Assembly (NCBI RefSeq): GCF_010727475.1
Contig: NZ_AP022567.1
Location: 3,100,001-3,164,000, forward strand
Length of the DNA stretch: 64,000 bases
Direction: 5' to 3'
Source of the DNA: Mycolicibacterium mageritense
GTDB taxonomy: Bacteria > Actinomycetota > Actinomycetes > Mycobacteriales > Mycobacteriaceae
Positions 24,133 through 31,947 of the stretch are shown one piece after another (position 1 is the stretch's first letter; the number at the start of each line of letters is the position of its first letter). The notes beneath the pieces were generated by a model, which was not told the origin of the DNA, did not search any database, and worked only from the letters and a program-made list of their open reading frames with translations. The position numbers were made by a program, and so were the translations under genes.

Positions 24133-25607
24133 TGACGGCTCCCGAACAGCCGAACGCACCGTATCTCGACGCCGTCGTCGCGTATGCGTTCCGCGGCGCG
24201 GCCCGCTACCACACGCCCGGTCACAAGGGTGGTCCCGGTGCGGATCCCGCGCTGGTCAAGGCGATCGGCATCGACGCGCTCGCGTCCGATGTGCCGCTGG
24301 GCCTCTGGGGCGTGGACATCGGCCCGACGCCGACCCCGTACGTCGAGGCCGAGCGGCTCGCTGCGGAGGCGTTCGGTGCCGCTCGGTCGTTCTTCCTCAC
24401 CAACGGTGCGACGCAGGGCAACCACACGCTGTGCCTTGCGCTCGCGCCGCTGGGCACCAGGATTGTGGCGCAACGTAATTCGCACGCCTCGATCGTCGAC
24501 GGCCTGGTGCTGTCCGGCGGTATCCCGAGCTTCGTCGCGCCCGAATACGACGACGTGCTCGGCGTCGCGCACTGCGTGACCCCGAGTGCGCTGGCGCAGG
24601 CGCTGGACAACGCTCCCGACGCCAGGGCGGCTTTCATCGTGTCGCCGACCTATTTCGGCATGACCGCCGACGTCGCGGGGCTGGCCGAGGTCGCGCATTC
24701 CCGGGGTGTCCCGTTGGTCGTGGACCAGTCGTGGGGCCCCCACTTCGGCTTCCACGAAGCGCTGCCGCCGACCGCGCTGTCGCAGGGCGCCGACGCGATG
24801 CTGACCAGCACCCACAAGATCGCCGGTGCGCTGACCCAGGCCGCGATGCTGCATATCTCCGACAGTGGGCGCGTCGACATCGGCGCGGTCGCGCGTGCGC
24901 TGCGGCTGCTGCGGTCGACGAGCCCGTCGTCGTTGTTGATGGCCTCGCTCGACGCGGCCCGCCGCCAGCTGGTCATGCACGGCGAGCAGTTGCTGAACGA
25001 GACGCTTGTGGCGATCCGGACGGCCAGCGCGAAGCTCAAGAGCATCGACGGCATCGACCTGGTCGACGAGTCGATGGTCGGTCGGATGGGCGTGACGGGC
25101 TACGACCCGCTGCGCATCGTGCTCGACGTGCGACACACGGGCCGTACGGGTTACGAGATCGCCGACGCGTTGCGCCAGAACTACGACGTGCATGTCGAGC
25201 TGCCGTTGCACGCGACCATCGTGTTGGTGATCGGTCTCGGCGAGTCGGCAGCCAACCTGCTGCGGGTCGCGGGCGATGTCGAAGAGGTCGTCAAGCGGCT
25301 GTACCGGCCGGGCGACACGCCGCTGATAGTCCCGCCGGCCGCGTCGCTGGGCTACGAGGTGGCCATCCCGCCGCGCGAGGCCTTCCTCGGCGAGGCCGAG
25401 CAGGTCGCGGTGGAAAACGCCGCCGGCCGGATCTCGTGCGAGTCGATCGCGAGCTATCCGCCCGGTATCCCGGCGCTGCTGCCCGGCGAGCGCATCGACG
25501 CGGACATCATCACCTATCTGCGCGAGATCGCCGACGGCGGAGGCAAACTGCACGGCGCGAGCGATCCGAAGTTCCACACCATCAACGTGTTGGCCAAGGA
25601 GCCGTAG
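24132..25607 (+). CDS. Orn/Lys/Arg decarboxylase-family PLP enzyme (copy 2)
   Basis: A 491-residue paralogue of the enzyme at 19189, with a better-preserved motif HTPGHKGGPG near residue 28. FLTNGATQGNH and the PLP-lysine motif TSTHKIAG are present, as is the C-terminal YPPGIPALLPGE segment. The Asp partner of the pyridine nitrogen is in PLVVDQSWGPHFG. It is probably a decarboxylase of arginine, lysine or ornithine; the sequence does not decide which. TGATG coupling to the UspA gene places it last in the permease operon. Confidence 0.85.
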   Translation: MTAPEQPNAPYLDAVVAYAFRGAARYHTPGHKGGPGADPALVKAIGIDALASDVPLGLWGVDIGPTPTPYVEAERLAAEAFGAARSFFLTNGATQGNHTLCLALAPLGTRIVAQRNSHASIVDGLVLSGGIPSFVAPEYDDVLGVAHCVTPSALAQALDNAPDARAAFIVSPTYFGMTADVAGLAEVAHSRGVPLVVDQSWGPHFGFHEALPPTALSQGADAMLTSTHKIAGALTQAAMLHISDSGRVDIGAVARALRLLRSTSPSSLLMASLDAARRQLVMHGEQLLNETLVAIRTASAKLKSIDGIDLVDESMVGRMGVTGYDPLRIVLDVRHTGRTGYEIADALRQNYDVHVELPLHATIVLVIGLGESAANLLRVAGDVEEVVKRLYRPGDTPLIVPPAASLGYEVAIPPREAFLGEAEQVAVENAAGRISCESIASYPPGIPALLPGERIDADIITYLREIADGGGKLHGASDPKFHTINVLAKEP

Positions 25608-25608
25608 C

Positions 25609-26208
25609 TCACCGTCTGCCGAGCTCGGCGATCATCAGGTCGAGCCCGAAGTCGAAGCGCTGGTCGAAGTCTGCGGGGCGGAAGAACTCGGCGACCTGTG
25701 CCAGCGCGGGATAGCGGTCGGGGCTGACCGCGTCGGCGAGGCGCACCGGCTGGTCCAACGCGGGCAATGCCTGCTGCTCTTGCGTGATGCCCATGGTGTA
25801 GTACGCGATGGCCCAGGCCGACCACGCCGCGGTGCGCGGTTCGATGCCACCCGCGAGCAGTGTCGAGACGAACGCCTCGCCCAACTGCAGCGTGCGCGAC
25901 TCGACGGGAAACGTTCCGGCGACCACGCGCGCGCCGTCGCGGTGGGCGAGCATCGCGTTGCGGTAGCGGTGCGCCAGTTCACGCAACCGGTCTTGCCACT
26001 GTTGCGGCAGCGGTTCGTCGGCGCAGCCTTCGAGCATCAGATCGGCCATGGCCGCCAGCAGGGCGGGCTTGCTCGCGGCGTGCCAGTACACGGTGTTGAG
26101 TTGCACGCCAAGGTGATTGGCCACTTTCCGCATGGTCAGCGCATCGAGGCCGATGTCGTCGAGCACCGCAAGACCTGCCGTGACCACTTGTTCCCGGTCC
26201 AGTCCCAC
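25609..26208 (-). CDS. TetR-family regulator of the adjacent reductase operon
   Basis: A 199-residue TetR-type regulator. The N-terminal HTH is LTMRKVANHLGVQLNTVYWH, and the C-terminal domain resembles the tetracycline-repressor class C-terminal domain. GTG 26208 is chosen because AGGAGA lies six bases upstream. It is divergent from the reductase gene across an 88-bp region that holds two matching palindromes, so it very probably represses both itself and that operon. The inducer is unknown. Confidence 0.82.
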   Translation of the reverse strand: MGLDREQVVTAGLAVLDDIGLDALTMRKVANHLGVQLNTVYWHAASKPALLAAMADLMLEGCADEPLPQQWQDRLRELAHRYRNAMLAHRDGARVVAGTFPVESRTLQLGEAFVSTLLAGGIEPRTAAWSAWAIAYYTMGITQEQQALPALDQPVRLADAVSPDRYPALAQVAEFFRPADFDQRFDFGLDLMIAELGRR

Positions 26209-26233
26209 GCCGGCTCTCCTCGAAACGTGACGC

Positions 26234-26284
26234 CTTGATCGTTGATCAAGTGTAGGGCATAGTTGTTCTTGATCCTTGTTCAAG
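26234..26284. promoter_or_regulatory. Tandem TetR operators in the divergent promoter
   Basis: CTTGATC-GTT-GATCAAG (26234-26250) is a perfect palindrome. CTTGATC-CTT-GTTCAAG (26268-26284) is the same site with one arm mismatch. Their centres are 34 bp apart, about three helical turns, which suits two repressor dimers on one DNA face. The second ends just before the GAGAGG ribosome site of the reductase gene. Confidence 0.82.
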
Positions 26285-26296
26285 AGAGGCGAGCGG

Positions 26297-27247
26297 ATGA
26301 GTGTGGGATGTGCCGATCAGCCCGCGATGGTCAGGCAGTTGCGGCTCGAGGCCGACGGCGTGGTGTCGGTGTCGCTGACCCGTGCGGACGGCCTGCCGTG
26401 GCCGGCCTGGGAACCGGGCGCGCACGTCGACGTCGTGCTGCCCACGGGGATCACGCGGCAGTACTCGCTGTGCGGTTCACCCGGAGAGCGCGACACCTAT
26501 CGCATCGCGGTCCGGCGCGAGGCCCGCAGCCGAGGCGGCTCGGAATACGTCCACGCGTTTCTGCGGCCAGGGCAGAAGCTCGCAATCCGCGGTCCCCGCA
26601 ACAACTTTCCGCTGCAAGACCATGACCGCTACCTGTTCATCGCCGGTGGCATCGGCATCACACCGATTCTCGCGATGGCGCGGGAGACCGCCGCGCGAGG
26701 CGCACCGTGGCGGCTGGTCTACGCGGGGTCGAGTGCGGCCAGGATGGCGTTCACCGACGAACTGGCGGAGCTCGGTGGCACGGTCGAGTGCTACGAGAGC
26801 GACCGAACCGGGCGCATCCCGCTGGACGAGCTGCTGTCGCAACCGCAGCCGGGCACGGGCGTGTACGCGTGCGGACCCGAACCGCTCTTGGCCGCGATCG
26901 CCGAGCAACTGACGCAGTGGCCGCCCGGTGCGCTGCACGTCGAACGGTTCGCATCGCGACCGAAGGTGACGCGTCCCGATACCGAATTCGAAGTGCGTTG
27001 TGCGCGTTCGGGCAAGACCGTCACGGTGCCGCCAGGGCGCAGCATTCTCGACGTCCTCGCGGATGCGGGTGTGCCGGTGTCGGCCTCGTGCCGGGAAGGG
27101 TTGTGCGGTACCTGCGAGACGGCGGTGCTCGACGGTATCCCCGACCACCGCGACGACATCCTCGACGAGCAGGAACGCGCGGCCAACGACCGCATGTTCA
27201 TCTGCGTGTCCCGCGCGGCCGGACCCCGACTGGAACTGGACATCTGA
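26297..27247 (+). CDS. Phthalate-dioxygenase-reductase-type flavin/2Fe-2S oxidoreductase
   Basis: A 316-residue electron-transfer protein of the VanB/PDR type. A flavin-binding beta-barrel carries RQYSLCG, an NAD domain carries GGIGITPI, and a C-terminal plant-type ferredoxin domain has the cluster motif CREGLCGTC followed by the fourth Cys in MFICVSRA. Such proteins pass electrons from NAD(P)H to oxygenases. No oxygenase partner lies next to it here, which leaves its acceptor open. ATG 26297 follows GAGAGG. Two TetR operators precede it, and the PPOX flavoprotein follows after 2 bp. Confidence 0.87.
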   Translation: MSVGCADQPAMVRQLRLEADGVVSVSLTRADGLPWPAWEPGAHVDVVLPTGITRQYSLCGSPGERDTYRIAVRREARSRGGSEYVHAFLRPGQKLAIRGPRNNFPLQDHDRYLFIAGGIGITPILAMARETAARGAPWRLVYAGSSAARMAFTDELAELGGTVECYESDRTGRIPLDELLSQPQPGTGVYACGPEPLLAAIAEQLTQWPPGALHVERFASRPKVTRPDTEFEVRCARSGKTVTVPPGRSILDVLADAGVPVSASCREGLCGTCETAVLDGIPDHRDDILDEQERAANDRMFICVSRAAGPRLELDI

Positions 27248-27249
27248 CG

Positions 27250-27906
27250 ATGACCCGCACCGCAGCTGACGACTACCAGCCCGTCGATCTGTCTCGCATC
27301 CGCGAAATCATCGGCTATCCACCCAAGTTCATCGAGGAGAAGAAGACCTCGAGCCTCGGGGACTTCGCGCGGCGCTTCATCGCGCACAGCACGTTCTACG
27401 TCGTCGCGACCGTCAACGACGCCGGCCAGGTCGATGCGAGCCCGAAGGGCGACCCGCCCGGGGCGGTCAAGGTGCTCGACTCGCGGACCCTGGCGATCCC
27501 GGACCGGCCGGGCAACAAGGCCATCGACACGTTCCGCAACCTCGTCGAGCGCCCCGGCATCGGCGTGCTGTTCCTGGTGCCCGGCGTCCGCGAGGTGCTG
27601 CGCGTCAACGGCGACGCCTTCGTCACCGACGACCCCAATCTGCTCGACATGCTCGCGGCCGACGGCAAGCCCGCGGTGCTCGCCACCATCGTGCGCGTCC
27701 AGGAAGTGTTCTACCAATGCGGCAAGGCGCTCATCCGCTCGCGCATGTGGAACCCGGATCCCGGCCTGGCCGAAGCGCTGCTGGGCGGCGCGAATTTCTA
27801 CAGCGCCATCGGGGCGGAGATGGGCGAGATGGCCACCACCATGGGAATCGATGTGAGCGGGCTGATCGACATCACCAACGAGCATTACGAGACGACCTTG
27901 TACTGA
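27250..27906 (+). CDS. PPOX-class FMN-binding protein (TIGR04025-like)
   Basis: A 218-residue split-barrel flavoprotein of the pyridoxamine-phosphate-oxidase superfamily, with DASPKGDPPGAVKVLD as the characteristic flavin-site strand. The MSMEG_1024/DR2398-type branch is uncharacterised. It is located 2 bp after the reductase gene, so the two probably function together, the reductase possibly reducing its flavin. Function beyond FMN binding is unknown. Confidence 0.78.
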   Translation: MTRTAADDYQPVDLSRIREIIGYPPKFIEEKKTSSLGDFARRFIAHSTFYVVATVNDAGQVDASPKGDPPGAVKVLDSRTLAIPDRPGNKAIDTFRNLVERPGIGVLFLVPGVREVLRVNGDAFVTDDPNLLDMLAADGKPAVLATIVRVQEVFYQCGKALIRSRMWNPDPGLAEALLGGANFYSAIGAEMGEMATTMGIDVSGLIDITNEHYETTLY

Positions 27907-27954
27907 CACTCCGGTTTTGCCTTGCCGGTGCGCGCCGAAGCGTTCAATGGGCAC

Positions 27955-29310
27955 ATGGAGTTCATGTCGCCCACCGATTCGATGTTCCTGATCGCTGAGA
28001 CGCGTGAGCACCCGTTCCATGTCGGCGGTCTGGCGCTCTACGAGCCGCCGGCCGGCGCGGGCCGCGACTTCGTGCGGGAACTGCACGAGGAAATGGTCGC
28101 CCACACCGACTTTCAGCCCGTGTTCCGCAAACACCCGGCGACCATCCTCGGCGGCATCGCCAACGTCGGCTGGACCTACGACAACGACGTCGACCTGGAC
28201 TATCACCTGCGCCGCTCGGCGCTGCCGACCCCAGGCCGAGTGCGTGACCTGCTGGAACTGACGTCGCGCCTGCACGGCGGCCTGCTCGACCGGCACCGCC
28301 CGCTGTGGGAGGCCCACCTGATCGAGGGCTTGGCCGACGGCCGGTTCGCGGTCTACACCAAGCTGCACCACGCGCTCATCGACGGCGTCTCGGCCCTCAA
28401 GCTGATCATGCGCACGCTGTCGGAGGATCCGGACGATACCGAGGTCCGGGTGCCGTGGGACGTGCCGCGCAAGAAGCGGCCGCACCAGAATTCGTCGCTG
28501 CTGCGCACCGTGACCGACGCTGCGGGCTCGGTCGCCGGGATCGCGCCGTCGTCCGTGAAGCTGGCCCGCTCGGCGTTGCTGGAACAGCAACTCACGTTGC
28601 CGTTCGCGGCGCCCAAGACCATGTTCAACGTCAAGATCGGTGGTGCGCGGCGGGTTGCGGCACAATCCTGGCCACTGGAGCGGTTCAAGCGGATCAAGGA
28701 GGCCACCGGCGCCACGATCAACGACGTCGTGCTCGGCATGTGTGCCGGCGCGTTGCGGGCATATCTGCTGGAGCAGTCCGCGCTGCCTGACCGGCCGCTG
28801 ATCGCGATGGTTCCGGTCAGCCTACGGTCGGAGAACGAGGCCGATACCGGCGGAAACCTGGTCGGGTCGATCCTGTGCAACCTGGCCACCGACCTCGACG
28901 ACCCGGCCGAACGCCTCACCGTGATCAGCGAGTCGATGCGCGGCAACAAGAAGGTGTTCTCGGAGCTGCCCCGGATGCAGGCCCTCGCGTTGTCGGCACT
29001 GATGATCGCGCCGCTGGGCCTGGCCGCGGTCCCGGGCTTCGTCAAGGCCACGGCCCCGCCGTTCAACCTGGTCATCTCCAATGTGCCGGGGCCGCGACAT
29101 CCGTTGTACTGGAAGGGCGCCCGCCTGGACGGCAACTATCCGCTGTCCATTGCGCTCGACGGGCAGGCCATGAACATCACGCTGGCCAACAACGCCGACA
29201 ACTTGGATTTCGGCTTGGTCGGTTGCCGGCGCAGCGTGCCGCACCTGCAGCGCATGCTCAGCCATCTCGAGGACTCCCTCAAGGCGCTCGAGGTCGCCAC
29301 CGGAGTCTGA
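27955..29310 (+). CDS. WS/DGAT O-acyltransferase (triacylglycerol/wax ester synthase)
   Basis: A 451-residue acyltransferase of the wax-ester-synthase/diacylglycerol-acyltransferase family that makes storage triacylglycerol or wax esters at the membrane. The catalytic HHALIDG is at residues 138-144, the start MEFMSPTDSMFLIAETR is typical, and the NVPGPRHPLYWKGA element is conserved. ATG 27955 follows family practice. It lies 48 bp after the PPOX gene, so it may share that operon. Mycobacteria carry many paralogues; this one cannot be assigned to a named Tgs. Confidence 0.87.
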   Translation: MEFMSPTDSMFLIAETREHPFHVGGLALYEPPAGAGRDFVRELHEEMVAHTDFQPVFRKHPATILGGIANVGWTYDNDVDLDYHLRRSALPTPGRVRDLLELTSRLHGGLLDRHRPLWEAHLIEGLADGRFAVYTKLHHALIDGVSALKLIMRTLSEDPDDTEVRVPWDVPRKKRPHQNSSLLRTVTDAAGSVAGIAPSSVKLARSALLEQQLTLPFAAPKTMFNVKIGGARRVAAQSWPLERFKRIKEATGATINDVVLGMCAGALRAYLLEQSALPDRPLIAMVPVSLRSENEADTGGNLVGSILCNLATDLDDPAERLTVISESMRGNKKVFSELPRMQALALSALMIAPLGLAAVPGFVKATAPPFNLVISNVPGPRHPLYWKGARLDGNYPLSIALDGQAMNITLANNADNLDFGLVGCRRSVPHLQRMLSHLEDSLKALEVATGV

Positions 29311-29356
29311 CACCAAAACCAGTAATGGCTAGACCAAATACCGCGCGTCACGCAAA

Positions 29357-31618
29357 ATGGTTCGCGTGACGGACAGCGACGCCGCCGGGCTCGGGCGGAT
29401 GCGGATTCTCGACGCGAAACCGGTGAACCTCGACGGTTTCAGCGTGGCCAACCCGGCTCTGGGCCTGGTGGCGATGCACAGTCCGCATGACCCGGAGCCC
29501 TCGCTGGTGGTCCGGGACGGTCAGGTCGTCGAACTCGACGGCAAGGCCGCCGCGGACTTCGACGTGATCGACGAGTTCATCGCACGCTACGGCCTTGACC
29601 TCGACGTCGCGGCCGAGGCCATGGCCATGTCGGACGTCGAACTGGCCCGCAAGACCGTCGACCTCAACGTGCCGCGCGCCGAGGTGGTGCGGCTGATCGG
29701 CGGCACCACGCCGGCCAAGCTGGCCAGGGTCATCGCGGTGCTCACGCCGGTCGAGATGCAGATGGCGATGGCCAAGATGCGGGCCCGCCGCACGCCGAGC
29801 AATCAGGCGCACGTGACCAATCAGCTCGACGACCCGATGCTCATCGCCGCGGATGCCGCGAGCGCGGTCGCCTACGGGTTCCGCGAAGTGGAGACGACGG
29901 TGCCGGTACTCGGCGACGCACCGTCGAATGCCGTTGCGCTGCTGATCGGTTCGCAGGTCGGGATACCCGGCGCGATGGCGCAGTGTTCGATCGAGGAGGC
30001 CCTCGAGCTGCGGCTCGGGCTGCGCGGGCTGACCAGCTACGCCGAGACCATTTCCATCTACGGCACCGAGCAGGTCTTCGTCGACGGTGACGACACCCCG
30101 TTCTCGAAGGCCATCCTCACGTCGGCGTACGCGTCGCGCGGGCTCAAGATGCGGGTCACCAGCGGCGGCGGCGCCGAGGTGCTGATGGGCGCGGCCGAGA
30201 AATGCTCGATCCTCTACCTGGAATCGCGCTGCGTGTCGCTGGCCCGTGCGCTCGGATCGCAGGGCGTGCAGAACGGGGGCATCGACGGCGTCGGGGTGGT
30301 GGCCTCGGTGCCCGAGGGCATGAAGGAACTGCTCGCCGAGAACCTCATGGTGATGCTGCGCGACCTGGAATCGTGCGCGGGCAACGACAACCTGATCTCC
30401 GAATCCGACATCCGGCGCAGCGCCCACACCCTGCCGGTGCTGCTGGCCGGTGCCGACTTCATCTTCTCGGGATTCGGTTCGATCCCGCGGTACGACAACG
30501 CCTTCGCGCTGTCCAACTTCAACTCCGACGACATGGATGACTTCCTCGTCCTGCAACGGGACTGGGGAGCCGACGGTGGCCTGCGCACGGTGTCGGCCGA
30601 GCATCTGGCCCGGGTCCGACGACGCGCGGCACAGGCCGTGCAGGCGGTGTACCGCGACTTGGGGCTTGCCGATTTCGACGACAGCCACATCGATGAGGTG
30701 GTGGCCGCCAACGGTTCGCGCGACCTGCCGCCCGGCGATCCCAAGGCGGTCGCCGAGGCGGCCAACGCGATCGAGGCCAAGCAGCTCACGGTGTTCGACG
30801 TTGTGGCGGCGCTGCACCGCACGGGCTTTCGGGCGGAGGCCGAGGCCATCATGAAGCTGACCGCCGAGCGGTTGCGGGGCGATCAGCTGCAGACCTCGGC
30901 GATCTTCGACGAGCAGTTCCGGGTGTTGTCGAAAATCACCGATCCCAACGACTATTCGGGTCCGGGCACCGGATATGCGCTGACCGGGCAGCGCCGCGCC
31001 GAGATCGACGACATCCGCCAGCAGCGCAGCGCTGCCGAGCTGACCGCCGATCAGGCCGAGCACGCCGGGCACATCACCGTGACCGAGGTGGAGCCGGCGC
31101 GTCAGGGCAGCGACCCCCGTGAGGTGTGCATCGGCCTCTCGCCTGCGTTGGGCCGCAGTGTGTGGCTGAGCCTGTGCGGCTTGACCATCGGCGAGGTCAT
31201 CCGCCAGATCTGCGCGGGGCTTGAGGAAGAGGGTTGCGTGCCACGGTTTGTGCGGGTCCGCTCGACCATCGACGTCGGCCTGATCGGGCTCACGGCCGCC
31301 AAGCTTTCCGGGTCCGGCATCGGAATAGGTTTGCAGGGCAAGGGAACCGCGCTGATCCATCGCCGAGACCTGGCCCCACTGGCCAACCTCGAGCTGTTCA
31401 GCGTCGCGCCGCTGCTGACCGCGAAGAACTACCGCGAGCTGGGGCGCAACGCCGCGCGGCACGCCAAGGGCATGGCACCCGTGCCGATCCTCACGGGAGG
31501 TACCGACGAATCGATCTCGGCGCGCTACCACGCGCGGGCCGTCGCGCTGGTGGCGCTGGAGCGTGAGGCGAGCGAGCCGGGTCAGGCGCCCGTCACGGTG
31601 GAGGTGACCCGAGCATGA
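29357..31618 (+). CDS. B12-dependent diol/glycerol dehydratase, fused large and medium subunits
   Basis: A 753-residue fusion. Residues 1 to about 555 correspond to the large catalytic subunit (PduC/DhaB), including ITSGGGAEVLMG-like barrel segments and SCAGNDNLISESDIRRS. Residues from about 570 correspond to the medium subunit (PduD), with a VCIGLSPALGRS start and LQGKGTALIHRRDL cobalamin-contact region. The enzyme dehydrates 1,2-propanediol or glycerol to aldehydes using adenosylcobalamin. The stop overlaps the small-subunit ATG. The start could be ATG 29357 or GTG 29366. No cobalamin riboswitch was recognised in the 46-bp leader. Confidence 0.88.
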   Translation: MVRVTDSDAAGLGRMRILDAKPVNLDGFSVANPALGLVAMHSPHDPEPSLVVRDGQVVELDGKAAADFDVIDEFIARYGLDLDVAAEAMAMSDVELARKTVDLNVPRAEVVRLIGGTTPAKLARVIAVLTPVEMQMAMAKMRARRTPSNQAHVTNQLDDPMLIAADAASAVAYGFREVETTVPVLGDAPSNAVALLIGSQVGIPGAMAQCSIEEALELRLGLRGLTSYAETISIYGTEQVFVDGDDTPFSKAILTSAYASRGLKMRVTSGGGAEVLMGAAEKCSILYLESRCVSLARALGSQGVQNGGIDGVGVVASVPEGMKELLAENLMVMLRDLESCAGNDNLISESDIRRSAHTLPVLLAGADFIFSGFGSIPRYDNAFALSNFNSDDMDDFLVLQRDWGADGGLRTVSAEHLARVRRRAAQAVQAVYRDLGLADFDDSHIDEVVAANGSRDLPPGDPKAVAEAANAIEAKQLTVFDVVAALHRTGFRAEAEAIMKLTAERLRGDQLQTSAIFDEQFRVLSKITDPNDYSGPGTGYALTGQRRAEIDDIRQQRSAAELTADQAEHAGHITVTEVEPARQGSDPREVCIGLSPALGRSVWLSLCGLTIGEVIRQICAGLEEEGCVPRFVRVRSTIDVGLIGLTAAKLSGSGIGIGLQGKGTALIHRRDLAPLANLELFSVAPLLTAKNYRELGRNAARHAKGMAPVPILTGGTDESISARYHARAVALVALEREASEPGQAPVTVEVTRA

Positions 31619-31947
31619 GCGAGAAGTTCACCGTCGCAGCCGCGGTCGACGGCAAGCTGGATCTGTCGGACCTGCGGATGGACCCGGCCGTCCTCGCGCA
31701 CCAGGCCGTCGTCGCCGAAGAACACGGAAACCCGCAACTGGCCGAGAACTTCTTGCGCGCGGCCGAATTGGCGACCATCGACGACGAAGAGGTCATGGGT
31801 CTGTACGAGGCGCTGCGGCCGCACCGGTCCACCGCAGCGGAGCTCGACGCCTTGTCAGCCTCGCTCGAGGGTCGCGGGGCGTCGCGCTGTGCCGAGTTGG
31901 TGCGCCAGGCCGCCGCGGTCTACGCCCGGCGAGGTCTGTTGCGGTGA
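31615..31947 (+). CDS. Diol dehydratase small subunit
   Basis: A 110-residue protein equivalent to PduE/DhaE but shorter than the ~140-170 residues of enteric versions. It lacks most of the N-terminal region that in enteric bacteria targets microcompartments, which fits the absence of shell genes here. It starts with ATGA on the fused large/medium gene and overlaps the GTG of the reactivase gene by 4 bp. Confidence 0.85.
   Translation: MSEKFTVAAAVDGKLDLSDLRMDPAVLAHQAVVAEEHGNPQLAENFLRAAELATIDDEEVMGLYEALRPHRSTAAELDALSASLEGRGASRCAELVRQAAAVYARRGLLR

Noticed and set aside
23070..25607. Apparent long protein running from the permease gene into decarboxylase copy 2
   Set aside because: The extension is a shadow of the permease and UspA genes. 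The decarboxylase starts at ATG 24132, coupled by TGATG.
29311..29356. Cobalamin riboswitch before the diol dehydratase
   Set aside because: Only 46 bp separate the genes, too short for the element, and no B12-box-like sequence was seen.
29348..31531. Long minus-strand open frame opposite the diol dehydratase
   Set aside because: Antisense shadow of a strongly conserved gene, with no recognisable domain.
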